Assembly: GCA_009779745.1 (NCBI GenBank)
Contig: WRDR01000009.1
Span: forward strand, 1 to 64,000
DNA: 64,000 nucleotides
Direction of reading: 5' to 3'
Source: Alphaproteobacteria bacterium
GTDB lineage: Bacteria > Pseudomonadota > Alphaproteobacteria > UBA9219
The notes below the pieces were generated by a model. The model ran no database searches and was not told the DNA's origin. It saw nothing but the letters and a program-made list of their open reading frames with translations. This document shows positions 16,533 through 25,526 of this stretch, piece by piece. Positions within the stretch are counted from its first letter, which is position 1. Every line of letters begins with the position of its first letter. A program made the position numbers and the translations under genes.

Positions 16533-17643
16533 TCATTTCACCAGCCCCTTTACTCTTCCAGCTAAAGACGCTCTTAGAAACACATCTATATCTCCGTCCA
16601 GAACCGATTGAGTCTGAGATGTTTCTATCTGAGTCCTTGCATCTTTTACCAACTGATACGGCTGCAAGACATAAGACCGTATCTGATGCCCCCAGCCTAT
16701 ATCGCTCTTTTGTCCTTCTATATCCGCTGCCGCCGCTTCCTTCTTTTTAAGCTCCAGTTCATACAATTTAGCTTTCAGCATCTCCATTGCTTTGGCTCTG
16801 TTTTTGTGCTGAGACCTTTCTTGCTGGCACGCTACTACAATGCCGCTGGGAATGTGCGTAAAGCGCACTGCGCTTTCCGTCTTGTTCACGTGCTGTCCGC
16901 CTGCGCCGCTGGCGCGGAATGTGTCTATCTTGAGATCCGTATCCAGCACTTCTATGGGCACAGACTCATCAACTACAGGCGTAACGGAAACTCCCGCAAA
17001 ACTGGTGTGCCTTCTGGCGTTCGAATCATAGGGGCTTATGCGCACAAGCCTGTGAACTCCGGACTCTGTTTTCAGCCAGCCGTATGCATTGCGTCCGGAA
17101 ATCTGAATAGTCGCAGATTTAAGCCCGGCCTCTTCGCCGACAGTCTCGTCAAGCAAACTGACGCTGTATCCGTGCTGCTCTGCCCAGCGAGTATACATGC
17201 GCAAAAGCATCTCTGCCCAGTCCTGCGCCTCTGTGCCGCCTGCTCCCGAATTCACTTCCAGATAACAGTCGTTAGCATCAGCTTCTCCGGACAGCAGACT
17301 CTCCAGCTCTTTTTGAACGGCTTCTTTGCGGAGATGCAGAATAGCGTTCTCTATCTCCGCAGCAACAGAAGCATCATTTTCAGTCTCTGCCAGAGACAAA
17401 AGTTCTTTGTTGTCTTTGAGAGAATTTTCCAGATGTTCGAAATCTCTGATAGCGGAGTCCAGAGCGTTGCGCTCCTTCATGAGCTTTTGAGCTTTTTCGG
17501 AGTTATTCCAGATGTCCGGATTTTCTGTGAGGCTGTTTATCTCAGCCAGTTTGACTACAGCATTGTCATAGTCAAAGATGCCTCCTCAGCAGAGTAAGAG
17601 AGTGTTCTATATCTGCTATGGCTGATAGTATTTCTGCTTTCAT
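16533..17643 (-). CDS. prfB: Peptide chain release factor 2 with programmed +1 frameshift
   Basis: RF2 ends translation at UGA and UAA. The GGQ motif (GAGGQHVNKTES) contacts the peptidyl-transferase centre; the stop-reading tripeptide is SPY (ISPYDSNARRHTSF), a relative of the usual SPF. The visible main frame starts at 17480, but an ATG at 17643 opens a first frame of 23 codons that reaches CTT TGA C; a +1 shift joins the two to give about 369 residues, the normal length. The ATG comes straight out of a GTGAAGTGTGGAATGTG micro-repeat. It follows pilR by 23 bp and may be in the same transcript. Confidence 0.96.
17571..17586 (-). promoter_or_regulatory. prfB: prfB recoding site: internal Shine-Dalgarno plus CTTTGAC
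   Basis: On the minus strand, AGGAGG lies three bases upstream of CTT TGA C, the classical autoregulatory site. When RF2 is scarce the ribosome shifts +1 at CTT and reads through. Codons before (LLRRHL) and after (DYDNAVV) match RF2 across the shift. Confidence 0.96.
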
Positions 17644-17668
17644 TATTTCACATTCCACACTTCACATT
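17644..17668. repeat. Micro-repeat between pilR and prfB
   Basis: On the minus strand, TAATGTGAAGTGTGGAATGT and a GTGAAAT unit fill the whole gap between the two genes and occupy the place of the prfB ribosome binding site. Confidence 0.8.
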
Positions 17669-18764
17669 AATAAACCTGTCCGCCGGCTCTGGAAAGCTCG
17701 CCTACGACATTGAATATCGCCATCATGGTCCAAGCAATAATACCGCCGACTATCACCAGTCCTATGTTCCTTATTACGACAGCTTGGTGATTCATAGACT
17801 CTACCTGATCTTCCATCCACTCATCAGCTACCATTTCTATGACTGCTCCTACGTCAGCGCGCTCTGCCAAAATCTCTAAGTCAACCGCAACTTCAGGCGC
17901 AGGAAAGTTGTATTTTGTTCTTCTTAACGCTTCGCCTAAATTCTGACCGCGCAATACGTTTTCTCTGGCAGATCCTATGCGCTCGCGAATCCACGGAGTC
18001 CCCTCTTCTTCCAAGATTTCCATGGACCTCTTCAGCGGCACCTGCGCTCCCAGCAATGCGGACAGTCCCATTAAAAAGCCGCTCCCTTGCAGCACTCTGT
18101 ACCAAGAATACGGCGGGTACATGTCAAACTTAGAACGCAGCCTTCCCTGCCATCTGGGCAAAGATACGATTATTATCATACAGGTAATTATTACCGCCGC
18201 CACTATGTACAGTCCGTATGCCGCAACAAAATCAGAAAACGGCACAACGGCTCCCATAGACGCAACTACCCTAGGCGGCGCATGTAATCTCATGTTCGCT
18301 ATCAGGTTTATACTAAACGTCCAAATCACAAAACCTATCAGCACAAACAATGCGGCAGGATATCCAACGGCTGCCTGAACCGCCTGTTTCATCTGCTTCC
18401 TGCGCTGTCCCATCTTCTGAATGAATCCCAGCGTCTTTGCCAAAGATCCTGACTCTTCTCCGGCACGTATCAGATACAGTTCTTCAGGCGGCACCCAGCC
18501 TGACATTGCCTGAGCCAATGAAATACCGGCTCTATCCTGCACAAACCAATCTCTTAACGCAACAGCAGCAGGTCTGTTCGGATATTTCCCCATTTCCGTT
18601 ACGTTCTGATACAAACGATCCAATGCGCGGGACAACGCTTCGTTCGCTTTCAGCATTCCTTCGAGCTTGCGCCATATGCGATGCCTCATTCTGGTATTAT
18701 TTCTAAACTGAAACCTCATCAGCCACGCATCAATCTGATTCATCTTTTCTTGAACATTGCTCAT
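17667..18764 (-). CDS. pilR: Type IVb pilus inner-membrane platform protein (PilR/PilC family)
   Basis: A 365-residue type II secretion F-domain protein with the typical repeated cytoplasmic helical domains (PEELYLIRAGEESGSLAKTLGFI and a second copy near EVAVDLEILAERADVG) and membrane spans near residues 135-155, 180-200 and at the C-terminus. It anchors the assembly ATPase. Its ATG overlaps the pilQ stop by 4 nt. Confidence 0.93.
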   Translation of the reverse strand: MSNVQEKMNQIDAWLMRFQFRNNTRMRHRIWRKLEGMLKANEALSRALDRLYQNVTEMGKYPNRPAAVALRDWFVQDRAGISLAQAMSGWVPPEELYLIRAGEESGSLAKTLGFIQKMGQRRKQMKQAVQAAVGYPAALFVLIGFVIWTFSINLIANMRLHAPPRVVASMGAVVPFSDFVAAYGLYIVAAVIITCMIIIVSLPRWQGRLRSKFDMYPPYSWYRVLQGSGFLMGLSALLGAQVPLKRSMEILEEEGTPWIRERIGSARENVLRGQNLGEALRRTKYNFPAPEVAVDLEILAERADVGAVIEMVADEWMEDQVESMNHQAVVIRNIGLVIVGGIIAWTMMAIFNVVGELSRAGGQVY

Positions 18765-21514
18765 TTCGGTGCTCCTAATTTTTCTTCAACTTGTTCCAAT
18801 TCCTTGGGCCTAATAAATACTCCTAATTCAAATTCCGCATCGTCCGGCGATACTTCTCCCGCCTGTACTTTCTCAAGTCCGCGCCATAACATTGACACTC
18901 CGCCCATTCCCTCGGGCGACAGCCAGTAATCCTTCGCCTCATCATCTTTGTTCTCAGATAATAACTGCATCAGCTTCGCATCAGCTTCTATTATCTCTGC
19001 GCACACCGTACGACTCACTCTTCCCTTATAACAGTTCGGACACCCTTCAGGATTCGCCATATACACTTCACTCATATCCGGCTCTGTTACGCATTTTACA
19101 ACGTCTTTGCCTGCATTCTCTTTCTTGCTGCTCGCTATCATCAGCGCAAGCCCACCTCTGACTCTGCGGTACAGCTCTTTCACAGACGGTCCCATTTCTT
19201 CGCGCGCTTTATTTATCGGTATCCTGCAATTCGGACAAATACTCCTTAGCAGCCTCTGACAAACAAGCCCCCGAACAAGGTTATAGTCATAGCAGATATA
19301 CGGCTCTATTCCTATATCCCTCAGCCTTTTCGGTATGGCCAGTGCGCTGTAAACGTGCGTAGTAGTATACACCTGTCTTCCTGTTAATGCCAGTCTAAAT
19401 GCAAACTGCGCAGTCTGAAAGTCTCTTATTTCGCCCAACATCACTATATCAGGGTCTAAACGTAGCGCGCAACGCATAATTTCTATGAAGGTTCTTTCTC
19501 TCTGTTCGTCCTTAATAGACGCAGAAACGCCTATTTGCCTAGCTCCCATAACGCCTCCTTCCGGAGGATCTTCTATCATAAGACAGTTAAGCTGCATTTC
19601 TGTTTCCGCCATACGCCTGTTCAGGACTACGCGCAGCGTAGTTGTTTTTCCCTGATTGACAGGTCCTGCGAATACCCGCAGTCCGCTGGGGGCTGCTCTT
19701 AGAGACTGCATGACTTTGAGCTGTTTCTGAGAGAATCCCAGAGAGTCCACGTCCGCCATAATGAACGACTCGCCCCACAAATAGGTAGAGTCATACGATA
19801 AACGCATGTCAAGGTACGCACCGCCGTTAGACAGCGGAACCCACTGACACCTTACGCTTATGATGCCCTTTGGCAGAATAATGGTCTCGCGGCCTCTCTG
19901 ATCCGAGGTAAGCATTGCAGCCTGAGGCTCTTGGAAATTAGATGTTGTTCCGGACTGCCCTATGGAATGCGAATATAAAGAGGCTAAGAACTGATCACCT
20001 TCTCTCTGAGTCCAAACCTCTTGACGGCGCAGGGCACCGTCTATGCGGAATTGAACCAAGGCTCTTCCATTCTCCGACTCTATGTGAATATCGTTTGCTC
20101 CGAGCTGGGCTGCGCGCTCCAGCGTATCCATGATGCGCCGTCTTGCGCTGTTGTCATCGCGCACAGAACCGTATTCTCTGCGTTCCGCATAAACGTAAGC
20201 CTGAATGATGATATTAGGAGTCACATACTTGGGAGGATTTATTTTAAATCCCAGCCTTTTCGCAACCTGCACTACGGATGTCACCAAAGGCGAGCGTCTG
20301 TGAGAAGCACTGACCAGCCATAGACCGTCATCGAATAAAGCGCAGAGGCTTCTTGCTTCGTCCGGAATTTTCAAAGGGCCGTTTTCCGCAGTCAAGACTT
20401 CGCCGGTGAAAAGTTTTGAGACTGCTCTTTCATCTTCAATCTTGATAGAATCAGAAGCATTAGAAGCAAAAGGATTGGCAGATGTTCCTTGCTGAGATGC
20501 CGCTACTTTTTGCGCAGCAATAACCTGAGCGGAGCGTTCTTCTTTTTTCTCGTCTTCGACCTTAGCAACAGGCTCTGCTTTAGGCTCCGGAACAGGCTGC
20601 GGTTTCTGAACGACAGCAGGTTCAGTCTTTTGTGCAGGCTTTTGCTCCGAGGCTTTTTTCTCTTTGGCTTCCTGTTTTATTGGACTGCTTTCCTGAACGG
20701 GCTTTTGTTCGGGTTTTGGCTGAGCCGCTACCTTTTTTTCTTCTTTCTTAGGCGTGCTCCATATAAATCCCTGAAACAATGACGCAGCCGTCTCATCGTC
20801 TTTCTTAGACTGTTCCGGTTCTTTCTTAGCCGGAGCAGCGAGTGCCGGTGCAGCAACCTTATCCTGTTCAGGGGCAAGCGGAGGCGGAGTAAACGTCTCT
20901 TTGTTTTCTTCCTTCTCAACAGCCGTCTTATGAGGCTGCTTTAATGCCTCAATAGACTGCCCCTCTACAACCACCTCGAGTTTTTCGTTAGACGGTTGTT
21001 TCCAGTCATCATTTTTAACAGGAGGCTCGGGTTTCTTCTCTTCTTTCTTTACAGTCAGTTCCTGTGCTTTCTCTTTATAGAACTCCTGAACAGCAGGCGG
21101 CATTTTCGCCTGCACTGCCGAAGAAATACCTTGTTCTGCAGGAGGTACGGATTCTTTCTCTTCCGGCTTGGTTTTTATTTTCTCTGCGTTTTCTACAGCC
21201 GCAACGCTTCTATCGCTGTCAGCAGAAATTTTCTTCTCTAAACTGGTTGTTATCTTATCTCCCAGCGATTCAGAAGCAGCACTGCTTTTCCCTGAAGACC
21301 CTTCGGCATTATTTTTTATTTCCGGAGGATAAAATCTTACGCCTCCCTCATAACTCTGTTTCTGCTGACTGGACGGAACATAGGAAACGTTTGTTTTATC
21401 CGGTCTGTTACCGCCTGCACTCTTATTGCCGGCTGCCTTAGCCGGAGGTACAGAGGGCTGTGGCTTGGTTTGCCCTTTCGACTTACTTCCAAAAAGATTT
21501 GTCAGTCCGAACAC
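18761..21514 (-). CDS. pilQ: Type IVb pilus assembly ATPase (PilQ/GspE family) with a long charged N-terminus
   Basis: 917 residues, much longer than R64 PilQ. The first 390 or so are low-complexity Lys/Glu/Pro/Ala repeats, likely disordered. The C-terminal half is a GspE-type hexameric ATPase: Walker A GPVNQGKTT near residue 620, Walker B region DPDIVMLGEIRD, His box TTHVYSA, and a four-Cys zinc motif split as CPNC and CPNCYKG. It overlaps pilR by 4 nt. The long N-terminal arm is unusual for this family. Confidence 0.92.
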   Translation of the reverse strand: MFGLTNLFGSKSKGQTKPQPSVPPAKAAGNKSAGGNRPDKTNVSYVPSSQQKQSYEGGVRFYPPEIKNNAEGSSGKSSAASESLGDKITTSLEKKISADSDRSVAAVENAEKIKTKPEEKESVPPAEQGISSAVQAKMPPAVQEFYKEKAQELTVKKEEKKPEPPVKNDDWKQPSNEKLEVVVEGQSIEALKQPHKTAVEKEENKETFTPPPLAPEQDKVAAPALAAPAKKEPEQSKKDDETAASLFQGFIWSTPKKEEKKVAAQPKPEQKPVQESSPIKQEAKEKKASEQKPAQKTEPAVVQKPQPVPEPKAEPVAKVEDEKKEERSAQVIAAQKVAASQQGTSANPFASNASDSIKIEDERAVSKLFTGEVLTAENGPLKIPDEARSLCALFDDGLWLVSASHRRSPLVTSVVQVAKRLGFKINPPKYVTPNIIIQAYVYAERREYGSVRDDNSARRRIMDTLERAAQLGANDIHIESENGRALVQFRIDGALRRQEVWTQREGDQFLASLYSHSIGQSGTTSNFQEPQAAMLTSDQRGRETIILPKGIISVRCQWVPLSNGGAYLDMRLSYDSTYLWGESFIMADVDSLGFSQKQLKVMQSLRAAPSGLRVFAGPVNQGKTTTLRVVLNRRMAETEMQLNCLMIEDPPEGGVMGARQIGVSASIKDEQRERTFIEIMRCALRLDPDIVMLGEIRDFQTAQFAFRLALTGRQVYTTTHVYSALAIPKRLRDIGIEPYICYDYNLVRGLVCQRLLRSICPNCRIPINKAREEMGPSVKELYRRVRGGLALMIASSKKENAGKDVVKCVTEPDMSEVYMANPEGCPNCYKGRVSRTVCAEIIEADAKLMQLLSENKDDEAKDYWLSPEGMGGVSMLWRGLEKVQAGEVSPDDAEFELGVFIRPKELEQVEEKLGAPK

Positions 21515-21612
21515 TTGCGCATTTCCTAACCAAAAAGAATCACGAGACAGCCCTTTATAGAAAGTCCACCTTGCTTTCTACTACATCATAAGTACTACAA
21601 ATAAGTTAATAT

Positions 21613-22533
21613 TTAGCGAACAGACCCATGTACTACATCAACATTCTTCACGTTGATAGTATAAGGAGTCCTCTTGCCTTTGCCCGCCGGCATCAAGACC
21701 ACAGAAGATGAAGTAATGCTTTCTACAACATCCCCGTTAGGCAGCTTGTCGCCTATGCGAACAGATTGTCTGTCTTTACTCGTGCCAAACTTCAGAACAG
21801 CTACATACCTGCCTTCAGTGCCTTGAATATGGGCAACTTCAGGCTTTGAAGAAACCGGAGTTATAGTCGGGAAAGAAACAGGCATGGCCGGCGCAGGAGC
21901 AATACCGGCTATAGGAGCAACCGGCGGCAACAGCGCGTCCAGTGAAGGAGGAGCTATTCTAGCCTTGTCAACGCCTATGCTTCTGCGATCAGCGCGTATC
22001 TTTTGCAGTTCGTTTATCTTTTTCTCCATATCAATCATAGCATCGATACGGGTTATAGTCTGTCTGGCCTCAGTCAGATCCTGAAGAGTCGTTTCTTCCA
22101 TGCTTTCCAAATCTTTGATTTTGTCCTTAGCAGCATCCATGGCTTTGTCGCTCATCTTTGTAACGCTCTTTACGAGACTTTCTTCTCTGGAGGAAGGCAA
22201 AGTCTTAGATGCAGAAACAGCAGGAGCAGGAGCCGCAGCGGCAACCGGTGCAGGAGCAGGAGCTATACTCGCAGGAACTGACTCAGTCGCAGAAGCAGCA
22301 ACAGTCTTCAAATCATCTGCAGCTGAATCAACTTTGGGAGCAGCAGCTTCTTCGGCTGCAGCAGGAACCGCAGCAACAGGTGCAGTATCAACAGCGTTCA
22401 CCGCAGGCGAAACAGAAGCAGGAACATTTGCGTCTTCCGCCGCTGAAACCTGAGACGGGACAATAGCCCCCAGAGTCCCTACCGCTACATAAGCAGCGCC
22501 GATAAGCAAAGCGGACATAGTGCAGCTTTTCAT
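21613..22533 (-). CDS. pilP: Type IV pilus biogenesis protein PilP
   Basis: Start placed at 22533 (MKSCTMSALLIGAAYVAVGTL signal), because AAAGGA lies 8 nt upstream; earlier in-frame ATGs lie inside pilO. After an Ala/Pro/Val-rich linker comes a coiled-coil block (TRIDAMIDMEKKINELQKIRADR) and a C-terminal PilP-type domain (VAVLKFGTSKDRQSVRIGDKLPNGDVVESI). PilP acts in the periplasm, linking the inner membrane platform to the secretin. Confidence 0.85.
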   Translation of the reverse strand: MKSCTMSALLIGAAYVAVGTLGAIVPSQVSAAEDANVPASVSPAVNAVDTAPVAAVPAAAEEAAAPKVDSAADDLKTVAASATESVPASIAPAPAPVAAAAPAPAVSASKTLPSSREESLVKSVTKMSDKAMDAAKDKIKDLESMEETTLQDLTEARQTITRIDAMIDMEKKINELQKIRADRRSIGVDKARIAPPSLDALLPPVAPIAGIAPAPAMPVSFPTITPVSSKPEVAHIQGTEGRYVAVLKFGTSKDRQSVRIGDKLPNGDVVESITSSSVVLMPAGKGKRTPYTINVKNVDVVHGSVR

Positions 22534-22537
22534 GTTT

Positions 22538-23770
22538 TTATTTCCTTTCTTCATAAATAACCCCTTCAACTTTCCAACCCGCCGACATCGTTCCGGAGCC
22601 AGCAGTCATGTTGTTAATAATTGCACCCGGCAAATTCTCAAAAATCCTTGTCAGATCACCGGGAAGATAAGACACAGTCATATTAAATGCTCTTTTCTGC
22701 CATGGCGCAGGCGGTGGATTCCACTCACCGTCCCAGTCCGGCGGAGGCGGAGGCGGAGGATCATCAGGAGCTTTTGTCAAAGTCCCGGGCCAGTTCTCAC
22801 GTAAAAACCGATTCGTTATCTCGTTAAAGGATAACAATTCCTCGCGTCCGCGATTTTTTAAGCTGCCTAATCTGTATACCTTAGAAGCGTTCTTACCGGT
22901 AATATCCACTACGGCTCCGTCAGGAGGCTCAGTGCTTCCCTTAGTACGCGTCCATGTGACGCTAATTCCAACTCCGCTGCAAGATACCTTATTCATCTTC
23001 CAGCCCTGTACCGCAGTCGGTACTTTTACCAATCCTTCAGAGCAATTCCTGATAACATCAATGGCAAGCGGCTTTTCTTCCCAGTACCGTATGTATACAG
23101 GCTCCGGCATAGGTTTAGGAACAAATACCTTAGGCGGAGGCGGCAATTGCCCGGTAGTCGCTATATTGGTGACTTCTCCTCCTCCAACAATCAAAGCCGC
23201 TATTACGGCAACAGCCACCAATGATCCGGCGAATATTCCGAGCTTCGCTTTCTGAGACAAGGACACGCCTTGCAGCTTTATGTCCGCTCTGTCATTCAGC
23301 AGCAGCGTAATAGGTATAGAATCAGCTCCGGGTATTGACCATGCTTCAGGAGCATATACTGTCTGTAATCCGCCAAAGCCCATTTCTTGTATGAGTCTGT
23401 CGCGCGCATCCGCTTCTTCGAAAAAGAACAAATCTCCGTCCGGAACTATCAGATCGTCTCTTACTATTATGACGACTACGCCTTCGTTAAGACGAAACGC
23501 TCCAGCCCAAGATCCCGGCAGCTGACTGGCTAAACAGCCGGCAAGCGCAGGCATTCCGGCTGTCTGTCCGCCGTCTCCGGAGCAAAGACCGAACTGAGGT
23601 ACGCCGCCGCTTTTACCGCCGGGACGAATAGCGAAAAAATCAGCTTGTTGTCCGGGCTGCTTCGCTGCGTCCTTAGCAATCTGAGACACACGGCCGCCGC
23701 CGGGACTGTTTTCCCAGTACAGCCCAACCGCATACGTATGCCTTCCTACGGTGACGACTCCAGATGACAT
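22538..23770 (-). CDS. pilO: Type IVb pilus accessory protein PilO
   Basis: 410 residues. The N-terminal actin-like/cytoplasmic part (GRHTYAVGLYWENSPGGG) is followed by a single membrane span near residues 175-195 (LGIFAGSLVAVAVIAALIVGGG) and a periplasmic domain with a proline-rich linker (DPPPPPPPDWDGEW). Matches PilO of R64-type thin pili. Its ATG overlaps the pilN stop (TAATG). Confidence 0.88.
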   Translation of the reverse strand: MSSGVVTVGRHTYAVGLYWENSPGGGRVSQIAKDAAKQPGQQADFFAIRPGGKSGGVPQFGLCSGDGGQTAGMPALAGCLASQLPGSWAGAFRLNEGVVVIIVRDDLIVPDGDLFFFEEADARDRLIQEMGFGGLQTVYAPEAWSIPGADSIPITLLLNDRADIKLQGVSLSQKAKLGIFAGSLVAVAVIAALIVGGGEVTNIATTGQLPPPPKVFVPKPMPEPVYIRYWEEKPLAIDVIRNCSEGLVKVPTAVQGWKMNKVSCSGVGISVTWTRTKGSTEPPDGAVVDITGKNASKVYRLGSLKNRGREELLSFNEITNRFLRENWPGTLTKAPDDPPPPPPPDWDGEWNPPPAPWQKRAFNMTVSYLPGDLTRIFENLPGAIINNMTAGSGTMSAGWKVEGVIYEERK

Positions 23771-25476
23771 TAGTTTGTCTCCTCAATTCCGAAAGACGAA
23801 TCCATAACTTGCGGCGTTAATGCAATCACCATCATGAACTTCTCATTCGCTCCGTGCAGTCCGCCTCCCAACAGGAAGTTATTCGGAGTCCCTACGCCAT
23901 CTCTGTTCATAACAGTATTGCCAATGTCTACACCGCCAATAACCAAAGTCTGACCGCTGCGCAGCATGGACTGCTGTATGAATATACGCCTGTCAGTTGT
24001 CGGCAATTGAATCGGGAGAGACTCCTCCGCGGATATCTGGAAGTCTATTTGCTTCATCTCGCGAAGACCGGTCAAGCCCATAGAATACTGCAGAAGCATA
24101 CGGCCATCGTCCATTAATCTTGGAGTCAGCTGTATAGAGAAACCCTCTCTCACAGAAGCAATAACCGGAGTGTATGACATAACACCGGAGTTTGTGAGAC
24201 TTGTAGTCTGATCTCTTTCAACACTTCTTATGTAGTCCGTATCGGTTCCAACCCGTCTTGCAACAGGACGGTTGTTCATTGTAGTTACAGTGAACTCGGC
24301 TATTTGCGCAGTGTTTCCTATGCTGGATAATGCTTCTATAATCGCAGAAGCCTTAACTCTGCTTGAGTCAATCAAAGCCATAGACAATGCTCCAGCAGCA
24401 GTACCGGCAGGTATAGGAGTTCCGGCGGAAGCATAAGTCGCTATACGACCCATATTATCCACTACCTTTCCCAGAGTAGCACTAAACTGAACTCCGAAAT
24501 CCTCACCGTCAGTCATTCTTACAACATATGTCTTAACGTTGATAGCAATCTGGCGACCGAGCCTCTTGTTCTCTTTATTCAAGTAATCAGCCACTGTCTG
24601 CATTAAATCCGGCGTAGTCGTAACGGTAATGGTTCCCATAGTAGGAGAAATTAATGACTGTCCGTTGCCGCCGATAATAAGTTTAATCACCGCGTCAAGC
24701 TCTTCCCAGTACTTCAGCGAAATCTTAGTGCTTGAGTTCTGTTTGAGCGTATTTTTCGTTGAAGAGGCTCCGCTGGCACTGCTGCTAGAATCGGAAGTCT
24801 CTGCGTCCTCATCTTCCATAGCATCATTAATTTCATGAGTGCCCGGCATTGCTTCCATTACGAACACTCTGGTATCGAAACGAGAGATTACAATGGAGCT
24901 GCCGTCATATCTCCAGCTTACAGAGAAAAATGCGCTGAGTCTGTCCAGCAATCCGGACAAAGAACCTTCATAGGATATTGGCATCTCGGAAGCAGATGCG
25001 CCTGCCGCTGCGGCGGCCGGAGGCGTTATTTGCGGTCCGCCGGCAAGAGGAGGCTGCGGAGTTGCCGGACGCGCAGCAGGTCTTGCCGCATTTAGACGTA
25101 CCGGAATACCGGTCTGAGCACTTACCGCCTGAGTAATCTCTTCAAGACTCATAGGAGAAGCAGAAACTAAAGTAACGCCCTTAGCTCCTTCAAACCTAGA
25201 AGGAAACGGCATTCCGCGGTGCATACGCAATGCGGAGTTTCCGCTCCATACCTTGTCCGTCACTACCAGAGGATTGTACTTTTCCGAAGCAATCTGATTA
25301 GTAGTGTCAAGAGCGGCAACCGTCTGTTTTACTCTTGAGTCTATGTTGTTGTCCATTTGCTCTATGCGATCGCAGGCTGACAGCGTCATGCCCAGACCTA
25401 AAACAGACAGGGAAGCAAAAGACAATGCGCGCTTCCTTAAACTAATCACTTTTGCTTTACTTGACTTACTTGACAT
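23770..25476 (-). CDS. pilN: Type IVb pilus outer-membrane secretin (PilN lipoprotein)
   Basis: About 568 residues from the ATG at 25476, which has AAAGGAG 7 nt upstream. A lipobox TLSAC ends the signal. The middle has N-domains and a Ser-rich loop (SDSSSSASGASSTKN); the C-terminal half is the secretin barrel (SIQLTPRLMDDGRMLLQYSMGL...IQQSMLRSGQTLVIGG). It forms the pore for the pilus and needs lipidation for outer-membrane insertion. Confidence 0.94.
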   Translation of the reverse strand: MSSKSSKAKVISLRKRALSFASLSVLGLGMTLSACDRIEQMDNNIDSRVKQTVAALDTTNQIASEKYNPLVVTDKVWSGNSALRMHRGMPFPSRFEGAKGVTLVSASPMSLEEITQAVSAQTGIPVRLNAARPAARPATPQPPLAGGPQITPPAAAAAGASASEMPISYEGSLSGLLDRLSAFFSVSWRYDGSSIVISRFDTRVFVMEAMPGTHEINDAMEDEDAETSDSSSSASGASSTKNTLKQNSSTKISLKYWEELDAVIKLIIGGNGQSLISPTMGTITVTTTPDLMQTVADYLNKENKRLGRQIAINVKTYVVRMTDGEDFGVQFSATLGKVVDNMGRIATYASAGTPIPAGTAAGALSMALIDSSRVKASAIIEALSSIGNTAQIAEFTVTTMNNRPVARRVGTDTDYIRSVERDQTTSLTNSGVMSYTPVIASVREGFSIQLTPRLMDDGRMLLQYSMGLTGLREMKQIDFQISAEESLPIQLPTTDRRIFIQQSMLRSGQTLVIGGVDIGNTVMNRDGVGTPNNFLLGGGLHGANEKFMMVIALTPQVMDSSFGIEETN

Positions 25477-25526
25477 CCTGAGTCTCCTTTGTTTTTTGCA
25501 TCGACCTTTGCACAAATCTAATTTTA

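Noticed and set aside
20489-21441. Long plus-strand and alternate-frame ORFs rich in Phe, Leu and Arg
   Set aside because: They are antisense shadows of the low-complexity arm of pilQ.
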